Assembly: GCF_014205765.1 (NCBI RefSeq)
Contig: NZ_JACIIZ010000021.1
Coordinates: 1 to 64,000, forward strand
Length of the DNA: 64,000 nt
Source of the DNA: Nitrospirillum iridis
Lineage (GTDB): Bacteria > Pseudomonadota > Alphaproteobacteria > Azospirillales > Azospirillaceae
Direction: 5' to 3'
Below are positions 17,111 to 26,218 of this stretch, piece by piece. Under the pieces are notes generated by a model. That model was given only the letters and a program-made list of their open reading frames with translations, made no database searches and was not told the origin of the DNA. The stretch's first letter is position 1. Each line of letters opens with the position of its first letter. Both the position numbers and the translations under genes were made by a program.

Positions 17111-17674
17111 ATGGCCGTGACCCGCAAGGCGCTGGCCCGTCGGCTGGCTGTGGGCGTGCTGCTGGCGGCGGGGTCCTTGGCCCTCTCCGCCTGTGGCTTC
17201 CACACGGTCTACGGTGACCACGGCGTGTCGGGCAAACCGTCCGCGGCGGCGCAGTTGGCCTCGGTGTCGATCGACATCATCCCGGACCGCATCGGCCAGA
17301 TGCTGCGCAACTATCTGATCGACCGGTTCTATCAGGACAATGGCCGGCCGGTCAGCGCCGGCTACCGCCTGTCCGTGGTCCTGCGCTCCACCAAAGAAGA
17401 TTTGGGCATCCAGAAAGACGCCACCGCCACCCGCTCCCGCCTGCATGTCATGGCCGACTATCAGTTGATCGACGCCAAGACCAGCAAGACGCTGTACCGC
17501 ACCTCCAGCCGGGCCATCGTCAGCTACGACATCTCCGAGGCGCAGTACTCCACCATGGTGACGGAGCAGGACGCCTACGACCGCGCCCTGACCGAGCTGG
17601 CGGAGGAGATCACCACCCGCCTGGCGCTGTATTTCGACCGCGGCTCGGTGGCGCAGCCAGCCGACGCCCCGTAA
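17111..17674 (+). CDS. lptE: LPS-assembly lipoprotein LptE
   Basis: 187 residues from the ATG at 17111 (TTG at 17087, overlapping leuS, is an alternative). The lipoprotein signal ends in LALSACGF, so the mature protein is anchored through Cys and then reads GFHTVYG, the usual LptE start. 'VSIDIIPDRIGQMLRNYLIDRF' and the later Ser/Thr-rich strands fit the family. LptE plugs the LptD barrel in the outer membrane and helps insert LPS. Sequence conservation of this family is low, so the call leans on the signal peptide, length and position between leuS and holA. Confidence 0.9.
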   Translation: MAVTRKALARRLAVGVLLAAGSLALSACGFHTVYGDHGVSGKPSAAAQLASVSIDIIPDRIGQMLRNYLIDRFYQDNGRPVSAGYRLSVVLRSTKEDLGIQKDATATRSRLHVMADYQLIDAKTSKTLYRTSSRAIVSYDISEAQYSTMVTEQDAYDRALTELAEEITTRLALYFDRGSVAQPADAP

Positions 17675-17696
17675 GTTCCTCATCAAACGGGTATAG

Positions 17697-17721
17697 GGGC
17701 CGCTTCCACCCGAGGCGGCCC
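17697..17721 (+). terminator. Hairpin between lptE and holA
   Basis: Stem GGGCCGC with GCGGCCC around an 11-base loop, followed by TTTCGTTC. It is a modest intrinsic terminator or attenuator between lptE and holA. Confidence 0.5.
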
Positions 17722-17743
17722 TTTCGTTCCCCGGGAGGCGTCC

Positions 17744-18775
17744 TTGAAGGTTCAGCCCCGCAACGCCGACGGCTTCTGTAAACGCCCCGACCCCGGCATC
17801 GTCGCCGTGCTGATCTACGGCCCCGACACCGGGCTGGTGCGGGAACGCGCCCAGACCCTGTCCCGCGCCATCGTTGACGACCTGCATGACCCCTTCCGCG
17901 TCAGCGACCTGAAGGCCGACCAGATGAGTGGCGACGGCGCCCGCCTGAATGATGAGATGGCGGCCATGGCGCTGACCGGCGGCCGGCGCCTGGTACGGGT
18001 GCGGGATGCCGACGAGTCCGTCACCGTGGCCTTCCAGGCGCTGTTGAAGCGGCCCGCCGCCGGCGACACGCTCGCGGTGGTGGAAGCCGGCGATCTCGGC
18101 AAATCCTCCAAGCTGCGCGCCCTGTTCGAGTCGGACGACAAGGCCGCCGCCATCGCCTGCTATGTCGAGGAGGAGGGGGAGCTGGCGGTCACCATCGGCC
18201 GCATCCTGGGGGAGCACAAGCTGACCATCGACACCGACGCCCGTGACTGGCTGGCCGCCAATTTGGTGGGCGACCGCGCCGTGGCCCGGGGGGAGGTCGA
18301 CAAGCTGGCCATCTATATGATGGGCGGCAGCCGCGTGACCCTGGAGGATGTGCGCGCCGTGATCGGCGACAGCGCCGCCCTGGACATGGATGAGCCGGCC
18401 CTGGCGGCGGCGGATGGCGACCTTGCCAGCATCGACCGCGCGCTGGGCCGCCTGTTCGGGGAGGGGACAAGTCCGGTGCCCATCCTGCGCTCCGCCCAGC
18501 GCCACTTCCAGCGCCTGCAGATGGCGGTCTACCACACCACCCGGGGCCAGACGGCGCAGCAAGCGGTGAAAGCCCTGCGACCGCCGGTGTTCTTCAAGAT
18601 GGAAGCGCAGATCACCAACCAGGTGCGACGCTGGACCCTGCCCAACCTGGCGCTCGCCCTGGACCGCCTGATGGATGCCGAGGCGGACTGCAAACGCACC
18701 CATATGCCTGATGAGACCTTGTGCGCCCGCGCCTTCTTCCAGGTGGCGCAGCTAGCGAGACGGTCGGGCGGCTAA
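17744..18775 (+). CDS. holA: DNA polymerase III subunit delta
   Basis: 343 residues, normal for HolA. This clamp-loader subunit opens the beta sliding clamp. 'VAVLIYGPDTGLVRERAQTL' is the N-terminal AAA+-like start (delta lacks a functional Walker A), 'EMAAMALTGGRRLVRVRDAD' carries the clamp-binding region, and 'PILRSAQRHFQRLQMAVYHTTRG' with 'PPVFFKMEAQI' is the C-terminal collar domain. The start is a TTG preceded by GGGAGG. It closes the leuS-lptE-holA group; a GC-rich inverted repeat (18811-18829) lies just after it. Confidence 0.93.
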   Translation: MKVQPRNADGFCKRPDPGIVAVLIYGPDTGLVRERAQTLSRAIVDDLHDPFRVSDLKADQMSGDGARLNDEMAAMALTGGRRLVRVRDADESVTVAFQALLKRPAAGDTLAVVEAGDLGKSSKLRALFESDDKAAAIACYVEEEGELAVTIGRILGEHKLTIDTDARDWLAANLVGDRAVARGEVDKLAIYMMGGSRVTLEDVRAVIGDSAALDMDEPALAAADGDLASIDRALGRLFGEGTSPVPILRSAQRHFQRLQMAVYHTTRGQTAQQAVKALRPPVFFKMEAQITNQVRRWTLPNLALALDRLMDAEADCKRTHMPDETLCARAFFQVAQLARRSGG

Positions 18776-19027
18776 CCTTTATTGATCATAAATTGAATAT
18801 CCGTATTGGTGCGCCCGTTTACAGGGCGCCGATTCTGCGATATGACTCAGAAATCCCCTTGCGCGGGAAGAGCATCAAAAGGATGCGATTTTACCTTTTG
18901 CTCTGACCGCTGCCTCTCCCATTTTTCAGACTTCTTTTCGCAACGACCGGGATTAGGTCGATTGCAGGCGTGCGGCCATGGGCGATCCATAAATCGTAGT
19001 TAAAAACTACTTACCATGGAGACAGTC

Positions 19028-20494
19028 ATGAAGACCGTGACAGCCAGCCCCACTGGCGTCCCCGAGGCTCAGTTGATCCTCGATCTGACACAAACCGATC
19101 TGCCCGAAGACACACCCGTGTATTTCTATGTCATCGGTGAGGTCCAAACACCGGGCGGGAACCAATACTATTATCTGGACCAGGATTTCATACCGCGGCT
19201 AATGGTGGCATCCGACAACACCCAGAAAGCTGGAAAATTTCCCGGCATGGACAACCTACCGGCCAAGGCGCAAACCGCCTTGGCCGCCAATTACCCACTG
19301 CCTTGGGCGGACTGGAGCATCAAAGTTTCCGTTTGGTCCAATCTCATCCTTCCACTGGGCAACATCAACACCACCACGATCCCCGGCTTAGGTACCGGCA
19401 CGCAGGCGTTCAGCGGCCGCATCTATGTTTCAGTGGGCGTGCCCAAGCTGCCGTTCACTGTCCAGACCGACAAGTCCGGCTGTACAGTCATCGGTTATAC
19501 GGCCCCAGTGTTCGGCAACGGGACAGGTGTCGGCGGATCGCTGACCTTGTTCGACTGGATCGAATTCTCTTATGACAGCGAGGGCAATTTCAACGGTAAC
19601 ACCACGCAGGTGAACCAATTCGGCTTCCCGCTCTATCTCAGCGCCGAGGCCACCAGTGGTGGTCCACTGCCGGTGATGGGAGCGCTAACCACATCCAGGA
19701 ACCAGATCCTAGCCACGTTGAGCACCTGGGCCGCCCCGTTCAACCCGGGAATGTTGGTCCCCGTCCCAAGTGCCGCTACAGCAGCCTATCCCGCCAATAC
19801 CAGCTATCTGCGTGCGCTATCGCCAGATGAGTTGAGCAGCGCGGGACCCGGCTTGGCAAGCTACTACAACACGGTGGTCACCAGCGCCTACATCGCCTGG
19901 CAGGGAAGCCCCTTGGTGCTGACCGATCTGGCCAGCGGATCGTTCACCGGTGTGGTGTTCCCCACCAGGGGCACGGTCACCATCGCGCCGCCACCGGACT
20001 ATCCGGCGGGTGCGCTGGCCTTCTACACCGGCAGCTACACCACGATGCAGGACCTGGCGACGGCCTTGAACTCCGACCAGCCGCCCGCTCTCGCCTTCTT
20101 CCTGACGGGTACGGCCAATGTCGTCACCTCCAATGAAATCTGGCAGTGCGACGGCGCCTTGGCGACCGGAGACACGGCTCAGAAGAACGTGGGCAAGATC
20201 CTGGCAGCGGCCTTCAACCGAGGCACGGTGATCAACAATGACGGTATCGTCAGCACCTCGATGACGGACGTCGACTGCGCCTGCCAGGCGAGCGGATTCT
20301 ACGCCAACGGCACAACCTTCAATCCCTGGGCTTCCTATTTCCACATGATCAGTACCAACGGTTTGGCCTACGCCTTCGCTTACGACGACGTTTGCGACCA
20401 AAACCCAAGCCTGCCCCCGCCGAACCAAAGCTTGGTTGCGGCTTGGGTAAGGGTGGCGCTGGGGCCATTCAACAGCGCAGGGATTAGCAACTGA
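19028..20494 (+). CDS. GH64-like beta-1,3-glucanase family protein, no signal peptide seen
   Basis: 488 residues. 'FDWIEFSYDSEGNF' (E179), 'NGNTTQVNQFGFPLYL' and the C-terminal 'FHMISTNGLAYAFAYDDVCDQNPSL' follow the glycoside hydrolase 64 / thaumatin-like pattern of laminaripentaose-producing beta-1,3-glucanases. The N-terminus (MKTVTASPTGVPEAQLILDL) has no hydrophobic export signal in either possible start. The shorter ATG at 19028 is chosen because GGAGA in the ATGGAGA at 19016 makes a good ribosome-binding site. The second catalytic acid expected in the 'TQVD' motif is Asn here (N196). Codon use and GC are more relaxed than in neighbours. It is a lone gene, followed by a strong hairpin. 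Confidence 0.78.
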   Translation: MKTVTASPTGVPEAQLILDLTQTDLPEDTPVYFYVIGEVQTPGGNQYYYLDQDFIPRLMVASDNTQKAGKFPGMDNLPAKAQTALAANYPLPWADWSIKVSVWSNLILPLGNINTTTIPGLGTGTQAFSGRIYVSVGVPKLPFTVQTDKSGCTVIGYTAPVFGNGTGVGGSLTLFDWIEFSYDSEGNFNGNTTQVNQFGFPLYLSAEATSGGPLPVMGALTTSRNQILATLSTWAAPFNPGMLVPVPSAATAAYPANTSYLRALSPDELSSAGPGLASYYNTVVTSAYIAWQGSPLVLTDLASGSFTGVVFPTRGTVTIAPPPDYPAGALAFYTGSYTTMQDLATALNSDQPPALAFFLTGTANVVTSNEIWQCDGALATGDTAQKNVGKILAAAFNRGTVINNDGIVSTSMTDVDCACQASGFYANGTTFNPWASYFHMISTNGLAYAFAYDDVCDQNPSLPPPNQSLVAAWVRVALGPFNSAGISN

Positions 20495-20523
20495 GCCTTC
20501 ACAGTTACTGACAGTCCTAAAAG

Positions 20524-20555
20524 AAACGCCGCCAGTGCTGTCACTGACGGCGTTT
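20524..20555. terminator. Bidirectional terminator between GH64-like gene and parB
   Basis: Long hairpin: AAACGCCG pairs with CGGCGTTT, with an inner CAGTG/CACTG stem around CTGT. On the minus strand it is followed by TTTCTTTT, so it is an intrinsic terminator for the parB side; it can also stop plus-strand transcripts. Confidence 0.8.
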
Positions 20556-20576
20556 CCATTCAATCTATCAACCCGC

Positions 20577-21455
20577 TTAGGAGTGCTTCAGCCGCGCCAG
20601 CAAGCCGTCCAACTGATCCAGATTGTTGTAATGGACGGTCAGGCTGCCGGCTTGGCCCTTGGCCTTGAGCGCCACCTTAAGGCCCAACTCGGCTGCCAGC
20701 TCTTTTTCCAACGCCAGCGTGTCGGCGGTTTTCGGCGCGGGCGCGGGACGGCTGGCGGGGTTGGCGGCATCCTTCACCAGCTGTTCCGTCTGGCGGACGT
20801 TCAGTCCGCGCTTGACGACCTCCCGCGCCAGGGCCAGCGGGTCGGCGGCGGTCAGCAGGGCGCGGGCATGGCCCATGCTGAGGCTGCCATCCTGCACCAG
20901 GGCCTTCACGCCGTCCGGCAGGGCCAGCAGGCGCAGCATGTTGGCCACGTGGCTGCGGCTCTTGCCCACGGCGCGGGCGAGATCCTCTTGCGTATGGCTG
21001 AACTCATCCATCAGGCGCTGGAACCCTTCGGCCTCTTCCAACGGCGTCAGGTCCTGGCGCTGGATGTTTTCGACCAGGGCGATTTCCAGGGCTTCGCGGT
21101 CGGTCAGCGACCGCACCACCACCGGCACCTCATGCAGGCCCGCCAGCTGGGCGGCCCGCCAGCGGCGCTCGCCGGCGATGATCTCGTACCGGGCGTTGCC
21201 GCCGGGTGCCGCCTCTTCCACCTTGCGCACCATGATGGGCTGCAGCACGCCGCGTTCGCGGACGCTGTCCACCAGGCTGCGGATGGCGTCCTCGTCAAAG
21301 TGGCGGCGCGGCTGGTAGCGGCCAGGATGCAGCAGTTCGATGGGCAGGGTGCGGGGCGCGCGGCCCTTTTCCACCGGCTCCTGTTCGTCGGCGACCTCGG
21401 CGAAAAGCGCGGACAGGCCGCGCCCCAGGTTGCTGCGCTTCTTCATTTCATCCAT
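20577..21455 (-). CDS. parB: Chromosome partitioning protein ParB
   Basis: About 292 residues. This CTPase clamp loads at parS and organises the origin region. Signatures: 'KKRSNLGRGLSALF' (N-terminus that contacts ParA), 'PGRYQPRRHFDEDAIRSLVDSVRERGVLQPIMVR', the CTP-binding 'YEIIAGERRWRAAQLAG', and the parS-binding HTH 'FSHTQEDLARAVGKSRSHVANMLRLLALP'. The open frame starts at 21479, but the ATG at 21455 overlaps the parA end by only 8 bases and leaves the usual short MDEMKKRSNLGRG start. Three parS sites lie 1.4-4 kb upstream. Confidence 0.96.
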   Translation of the reverse strand: MDEMKKRSNLGRGLSALFAEVADEQEPVEKGRAPRTLPIELLHPGRYQPRRHFDEDAIRSLVDSVRERGVLQPIMVRKVEEAAPGGNARYEIIAGERRWRAAQLAGLHEVPVVVRSLTDREALEIALVENIQRQDLTPLEEAEGFQRLMDEFSHTQEDLARAVGKSRSHVANMLRLLALPDGVKALVQDGSLSMGHARALLTAADPLALAREVVKRGLNVRQTEQLVKDAANPASRPAPAPKTADTLALEKELAAELGLKVALKAKGQAGSLTVHYNNLDQLDGLLARLKHS

Positions 21456-22278
21456 GGACTGACTGCCGGTTACGCTCACGCTTCAAAACCTCTCCCGCCA
21501 AATGAATGTAGGCCTGGGCGCCGGCCGACTTCAGGTCATAGAGCAGCACGGGCTTGCCGTGGCTGGGCGCCTCCGAGACGCGGACATTGCGGGGAATGAC
21601 CGTCTCGTACACTTTCTCACCGAAGAAGCCGCGCACATCAGCGGCCACCATGTCGGACAGGTTGTTGCGCCGGTCGAACATGGTCAGCACCACGCCCTGG
21701 ATTTCCAGCGACGGGTTGAAGGTGCGCTTCACCCGCTCGATGGTGCGGATCAGTTGCGACAAACCTTCCAAGGCATAGAACTCACACTGCAAGGGCACCA
21801 GCACCGAATCGGCCGCCGCCAGGGCGTTCAGGGTCAGCAACCCCAGGGCTGGTGGGCAGTCGATCAAGATATAGTCGTAATCCGCCACCACATGGGCCAG
21901 AGCGTCGCGCAGGCGGAACTCACGCCGCTCCAGCTCCACCAATTCAAGCTCGGCCCCTGACAGGTCGGCGGACGCCGTGACGATGAACAGCTTGGGAATG
22001 CTGGTGCCGCGCACCGAGGCGGCCACCGTCGTCTCCCCAAACAGCAGCTCATAGGTACCGGCGCCCCGGTCCGTCCGGCCAATGCCCAGGCCGGTGGAGG
22101 CGTTGCCCTGGGGGTCGTTGTCGACGATCAGCACCCGCTTGCCGGTGGCGGCGAGGGCCGTGCCCAGATTGATGGTGGTCGTGGTCTTGCCCACGCCGCC
22201 CTTCTGGTTGGCAAGGGCCAGGATGCGCGCGCGCTTGGGCGCGGCGGAGGAGGCGTCAGCGGGCACGGGCGATCTCAC
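21448..22278 (-). CDS. parA: Chromosome partitioning ATPase ParA
   Basis: About 276 residues. It is the Walker-type ATPase that forms a gradient for moving ParB-parS complexes. The deviant Walker A is 'ANQKGGVGKTTTTINLGTAL' (KGGVGKT), Walker A' is 'VLIVDNDPQGNASTGLG', and Walker B is 'YDYILIDCPPALGLLTLNAL'. 'VVLTMFDRRNNLSDMVAADVRGFF' and 'VIPRNVRVSEAPSHGKPV' are also typical of chromosomal ParA. Starts at TTG 22281, GTG 22278 or GTG 22266 are possible, all overlapping the end of rsmG, so translation is coupled. Confidence 0.96.
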   Translation of the reverse strand: MRSPVPADASSAAPKRARILALANQKGGVGKTTTTINLGTALAATGKRVLIVDNDPQGNASTGLGIGRTDRGAGTYELLFGETTVAASVRGTSIPKLFIVTASADLSGAELELVELERREFRLRDALAHVVADYDYILIDCPPALGLLTLNALAAADSVLVPLQCEFYALEGLSQLIRTIERVKRTFNPSLEIQGVVLTMFDRRNNLSDMVAADVRGFFGEKVYETVIPRNVRVSEAPSHGKPVLLYDLKSAGAQAYIHLAGEVLKRERNRQSVHG

Positions 22279-22864
22279 CAAGAATAAGGATGGTCCCCGA
22301 GGCGTCGGTCATGCTGGGGATTTGGGAGACGGTCATTGTCCAGGATTCGGCGGCGAGGGTCAATTCATCGGCGGCCGTCCTGCCCTTAAGGAAGAGGCAA
22401 TGGCCGCCCGGCTTCAGGAAGCGGTGCCCCCATTCCAGCAGGTCCGGCAGGGCCGCCAGCGCGCGGGCCGTGACCACGTCGGCCGCGATGTCCGGCGCCT
22501 GCTCGATACGCTGGGCATGCACGGTGACAGGGGTGCCGGTGGCCCGCGCCACCTCGCGCAGGAAGGTGGCCTTGCGCGTGTCGCTTTCGATCATGTGCAC
22601 GTCGGGCACACCCAGGATGGCCATGACCAGCCCGGGGAAGCCGGCGCCGCTGCCCATATCGACCTGGGTGCGGGTGTTCGGGGGCAGCAAGGCGTACAGC
22701 TGGGCACTGTCGGCCATGTGCCGTTCCCAGACCTCCGCCACCGTGGACTTGGCCACCAGATTGATGGCGGGGTTCCACTTGGCCAGCAGCTGGGCGTAGA
22801 CGGTGAGCCGATCCAGTGTTTCACGTGAAACACCGAACCGGGCGGCGAAATCAGCGGGGGTCAT
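22256..22864 (-). CDS. rsmG: 16S rRNA (guanine-527-N7)-methyltransferase
   Basis: 202 residues. It methylates G527 of 16S rRNA using S-adenosylmethionine; loss gives low-level streptomycin resistance in other bacteria. '[17 protein letters not shown]' is the SAM-binding glycine loop, '[31 protein letters not shown]' is motif II/III, and '[16 protein letters not shown]' is the typical core. The N-terminal codons for VSRET coincide with a parS site (22817-22832). The start codon overlaps the mnmG stop as ATGA. Confidence 0.96.
   Translation of the reverse strand: MTPADFAARFGVSRETLDRLTVYAQLLAKWNPAINLVAKSTVAEVWERHMADSAQLYALLPPNTRTQVDMGSGAGFPGLVMAILGVPDVHMIESDTRKATFLREVARATGTPVTVHAQRIEQAPDIAADVVTARALAALPDLLEWGHRFLKPGGHCLFLKGRTAADELTLAAESWTMTVSQIPSMTDASGTILILGEIARAR
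22817..22832. promoter_or_regulatory. parS: parS site inside rsmG
   Basis: Exact canonical 16-mer TGTTTCACGTGAAACA; the flanking bases extend it to an 18-base palindrome (22816-22833). It is the ParB loading site and encodes the VSRET residues of RsmG. Confidence 0.95.
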
Positions 22865-24765
22865 GCGGCGCTCGTGCTATCAGCGACGGGGGTGGGGGCA
22901 TCGTTCACGGCGCGAACCGGCCGCTTCTTCACATGGCGCAATAGCGCGGTCAGCGCCGCCGGTGTCATGCCGGGGATGCGGGCGGCAGCACCCAGCGTGG
23001 CCGGCCGCACCTGACGCAGCTTGGTGCGGATTTCGGCGGACAGCGAGGCGATGGCATCCACATCCAGATCCGGGGGCAGGGCCAAGGCCTCATCCCGGCG
23101 GAAGGCGCGGATATCAGCCTCCTGCCGGTCCAAATAGCCGGCATAGCGGCCGTCGATTTCCACCTGTTCGGCGATTTCGGGGGCGAAGCCGTTCAGCTCC
23201 GGCCAAATGGCGCCCAGCCGGGCCAGATCGATCTCGGGATACCGTAGCAGATCGGCGACGCTGCGACGCACGCCATCCTGGTTGATGGTGAGGCCGTGCT
23301 TCGCCAGCTCATTGGGCGTGGCCGCCAGGCTGCCGGCGAGGTCCCGGGCGTGGTCCAGGGCGGCCAGCTTGGCGCCGAAGGCGGCGGCCCGCGCCTCTCC
23401 CACGCAGCCCAGCGACAGGCCGCGCGGCGTCAGGCGCTGGTCGGCGTTGTCGGCGCGGAGCAGCAGGCGGTATTCCGCCCGGCTGGTGAACATGCGATAG
23501 GGTTCGGCGGTGCCCCGGGTGATGAGGTCGTCGATCATCACCCCGATATAGGATTCCGCCCGATCCAGCACGAAGGGGGCCGAACCGGAAACGGCCAAGG
23601 CGGCGTTGAGGCCGGCGACCAAGCCCTGGGCCGCCGCCTCCTCATACCCCGTGGTGCCGTTGATCTGGCCAGCCAGGAACAGGCGGGGCAGGCGGCGCGT
23701 CTCCAGCGTCGGTCCCAACTCACGCGGGTCGACATAATCGTATTCGATGGCATAGCCCGGGCGCAGCATGGTGACGCGCTCCAGCCCGGGAATGGCCTTC
23801 AGGATCTCCAGCTGCACATCGCGGGGCAGGGAGGTGGAGATGCCGTTGGGATAGACGGTGTCATCGTCCAGCCCCTCCGGCTCCAGGAAGATCTGGTGCC
23901 GTTCCTTGTCGGCGAAGCGGACGATCTTGTCCTCCACCGACGGGCAGTAGCGCGGGCCGATGCCCTCGATCTGGCCGGAGTACATGGGCGCGCGGTGCAG
24001 GTTGGCGCGGATCACCTCATGGACACGCGCCGTGGTCCAGGTGATATGGCAGGACACCTGGGGCGTGGTGATCCTGGTCGTCAGGTAGGAGAAGGGCGGG
24101 GGCGGATCATCGCCCGGCTGCGCTTCCAACGCAGCCCAATCGATGGTGCGGCCATCCAGGCGCGGCGGCGTCCCGGTCTTGAGCCGGCCCAAGGGGAAGC
24201 CGACGCGCATCAGCGTGTCGGACAGGCCCAGCGCCGGCGCCTCACCCACCCGCCCGGCGGGGATTTTCTCCTCGCCGATGTGGATCAGGCCGCGCAGGAA
24301 GGTGCCGGTGGTCAGCACCACGGCCCCCGCCATTACCGTTTCGCCGCTGGCGGTGACAATGCCGGCCACGCGGCCAGCGGCGTCGATCACCAGATCCTCC
24401 ACGGCGGCCGCCACCAGGGTCAGGTTCTCCTGTTCCCCCAGGATGGCCTGCATGGCCTGGCGGTACAGCTTGCGGTCCGCCTGGGCGCGCGGGCCGCGCA
24501 CCGCCGGCCCCTTGGATTTGTTCAGGACACGGAACTGGATGCCGGCACGGTCGGTGACCCGACCCATGACGCCATCCATGGCATCAATCTCGCGGACAAG
24601 ATGGCCCTTACCCAGGCCGCCGATGGCCGGGTTGCAGCTCATCTCCCCGACGGTGTCGAGCCGATGGGTGTACAGGGCGGTGCGGGCGCCCAGCCGCGCG
24701 GCGGCGGCGGCGGCTTCGCAGCCGGCATGGCCGGCGCCAACCACGATGACGTCATAGGTATGCAT
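22861..24765 (-). CDS. mnmG: tRNA uridine-5-carboxymethylaminomethyl modification enzyme MnmG
   Basis: 634 residues. It is the FAD-dependent partner of MnmE that installs cmnm5U at the wobble position of several tRNAs. The dinucleotide-binding motif is '[21 protein letters not shown]' at the N-terminus. '[29 protein letters not shown]', '[18 protein letters not shown]' and '[12 protein letters not shown]' are MnmG-specific. '[17 protein letters not shown]' and the C-terminal '[32 protein letters not shown]' (MnmE-binding helical domain) complete it. It is followed with ATGA overlap by rsmG and preceded by a parS palindrome. Confidence 0.98.
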   Translation of the reverse strand: MHTYDVIVVGAGHAGCEAAAAAARLGARTALYTHRLDTVGEMSCNPAIGGLGKGHLVREIDAMDGVMGRVTDRAGIQFRVLNKSKGPAVRGPRAQADRKLYRQAMQAILGEQENLTLVAAAVEDLVIDAAGRVAGIVTASGETVMAGAVVLTTGTFLRGLIHIGEEKIPAGRVGEAPALGLSDTLMRVGFPLGRLKTGTPPRLDGRTIDWAALEAQPGDDPPPPFSYLTTRITTPQVSCHITWTTARVHEVIRANLHRAPMYSGQIEGIGPRYCPSVEDKIVRFADKERHQIFLEPEGLDDDTVYPNGISTSLPRDVQLEILKAIPGLERVTMLRPGYAIEYDYVDPRELGPTLETRRLPRLFLAGQINGTTGYEEAAAQGLVAGLNAALAVSGSAPFVLDRAESYIGVMIDDLITRGTAEPYRMFTSRAEYRLLLRADNADQRLTPRGLSLGCVGEARAAAFGAKLAALDHARDLAGSLAATPNELAKHGLTINQDGVRRSVADLLRYPEIDLARLGAIWPELNGFAPEIAEQVEIDGRYAGYLDRQEADIRAFRRDEALALPPDLDVDAIASLSAEIRTKLRQVRPATLGAAARIPGMTPAALTALLRHVKKRPVRAVNDAPTPVADSTSAA

Positions 24766-24840
24766 GGCGCCGGACTTTAGGGGTGGCGGCGGTATGAGTC
24801 AAAGGCCGGCAGGGGATGTCGGCCATGATTCCGGCGGGAG

Positions 24841-24866
24841 GCCGATGTTTCACGTGAAACATCGGC
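24841..24866. promoter_or_regulatory. parS: parS in mnmE-mnmG interval, extended palindrome
   Basis: Canonical 16-mer TGTTTCACGTGAAACA at 24846-24861, embedded in a perfect 26-base palindrome with flanking GCCGA/TCGGC. It lies in the 108-base gap between mnmE and mnmG. Confidence 0.95.
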
Positions 24867-24873
24867 GCCGCGT

Positions 24874-26217
24874 TCATTTGCCGATGCAGAAATCCCGGAA
24901 GATCACGTCCAGCAAATCTTCCACATCCACCCGGCCGGTGATCCGGCCCAGCGCGCGGGCCGCCAGGCGGGCATCCTCCGCCGCCAACTCCGGCATGCCC
25001 GCCCCCAGCGCGCGGACCAAACTGGCCCGGCACTCCTCCAAGGCCTGGCGGTGCCGGGCGCGGGTGAGGGAAGGGGCGGCCCCGGGCGCCAGCCGATCCG
25101 CCACCGTCCGTTCCAAGGCCGCCAACAGGGCCGCGAGTCCGTCCCCGGTGGTGGCGGAGACCGCGATGGCCGGGTGTCCCGCCACCCTCTCAGGAACCTG
25201 GGCGCACAGGTCACGCTTGTTCAGCACCACCAAGGAATCACCATCGGCCAAGGCGAGTGTGGCGTCCGCACCAGCGTCGATGTTCCACGTGGAACAATCC
25301 AGCACCAGCAGCTTGAGGTCCGCCTTCTCCGCCCGGGCGAGCGCCCGGCGGATGCCCTCGCGCTCGATCTCATCGGCGGCATCGCGCAACCCGGCCGTAT
25401 CGGCCAGCAGAACCGGGAAGCCGCCCAAATCCAGATGCACCTCGATGACGTCGCGCGTCGTGCCAGCGGTGGCGGAGACGATGGCGGCGTCGCGCCGCGC
25501 CAACGCGTTCAGCAGGCTGGACTTGCCGGCGTTGGGTGCGCCCAGGATGGCGATGGAAAAGCCATCGCGCAGCCGCTCACCGCGATGCCCATCGGCCAGA
25601 TGGGCGCCGATTTCATCAATCAAGCCGGTGAGAACGGGAACCACCGCCGGGGCCACCCCTTGCGGCAGATCCTCATCCGGAAAGTCGATGTCAGCCTCCA
25701 GATGGGCCAGCGCCCGCACCAGACGGTGGCGCCATCCGTCGTACAAGGCGCCCAGCGCGCCCTCCATTTGGCGCAGGGCCTGGCGCCGCTGGGCGGCGGT
25801 CTCCGCGTCCACCAGGTCGGCGATGGCCTCAGCCTCCGTCAGATCCAGCTTGCCGGCCTCGAAGGCCCGGCGGCTGAACTCCCCCGGCTCCGCCAAGCGC
25901 AGGCCCTGGGCGGTCAGGGCGTCCGTGGCGGCGGCCAGCACGGCGCGGCCACCGTGCAAATGCAGTTCCGCCACGTCTTCCCCGGTGAAACTGTCCGGCC
26001 CGGGGAACCACAGCACCAGCGCCTGATCGAAGACCTCACCATCCGCCCCCCTCAATCGGGCCAGCATGGCGCGGCGGGCAGGGGGCAGGGGCCGACCCGT
26101 CAGTGACGCCAGGGTGGTGCCGGCCGCGGGACCGGACAGGCGGATGACCTGAAGTCCGCCGCGGCCGGGGGCGGAGGCCAGGGCGAAGATGGTGTCGAGG
26201 GTGTAGAGGGAAGACAT
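24874..26217 (-). CDS. mnmE: tRNA modification GTPase MnmE
   Basis: About 447 residues from the ATG at 26217 (MSSLYTLDTIFALASAPGRGG, the standard start). The N-terminal tetrahydrofolate-binding domain is followed by a helical domain interrupted by the G domain: G1 'GAPNAGKSS', G2 'TAGTTRD', G3 'DTAG', G4 'NKRD'. The catalytic C-terminal CxGK motif is present as CIGK at the very end. It works with MnmG on wobble uridines. A parS variant (25281-25296) lies within the G domain coding sequence and encodes STWN. It starts one base after the end of the ferredoxin gene, so it may be co-transcribed with it. Confidence 0.97.
   Translation of the reverse strand: MSSLYTLDTIFALASAPGRGGLQVIRLSGPAAGTTLASLTGRPLPPARRAMLARLRGADGEVFDQALVLWFPGPDSFTGEDVAELHLHGGRAVLAAATDALTAQGLRLAEPGEFSRRAFEAGKLDLTEAEAIADLVDAETAAQRRQALRQMEGALGALYDGWRHRLVRALAHLEADIDFPDEDLPQGVAPAVVPVLTGLIDEIGAHLADGHRGERLRDGFSIAILGAPNAGKSSLLNALARRDAAIVSATAGTTRDVIEVHLDLGGFPVLLADTAGLRDAADEIEREGIRRALARAEKADLKLLVLDCSTWNIDAGADATLALADGDSLVVLNKRDLCAQVPERVAGHPAIAVSATTGDGLAALLAALERTVADRLAPGAAPSLTRARHRQALEECRASLVRALGAGMPELAAEDARLAARALGRITGRVDVEDLLDVIFRDFCIGK
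25281..25296. promoter_or_regulatory. parS: parS variant inside mnmE
   Basis: TGTTCCACGTGGAACA is a perfect 16-base palindrome that fits TGTTNCACGTGNAACA. It is 420 bases from the parS in the mnmE-mnmG gap. Confidence 0.85.
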
Positions 26218-26218
26218 C

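Noticed and set aside
15052-17205. 717-residue minus-strand frame opposite leuS
   Set aside because: Gly/His/Gln-rich mirror frame of leuS; typical high-GC antisense artefact.
24764-26026. Plus-strand frames opposite mnmE
   Set aside because: Antisense of a strongly recognised gene.
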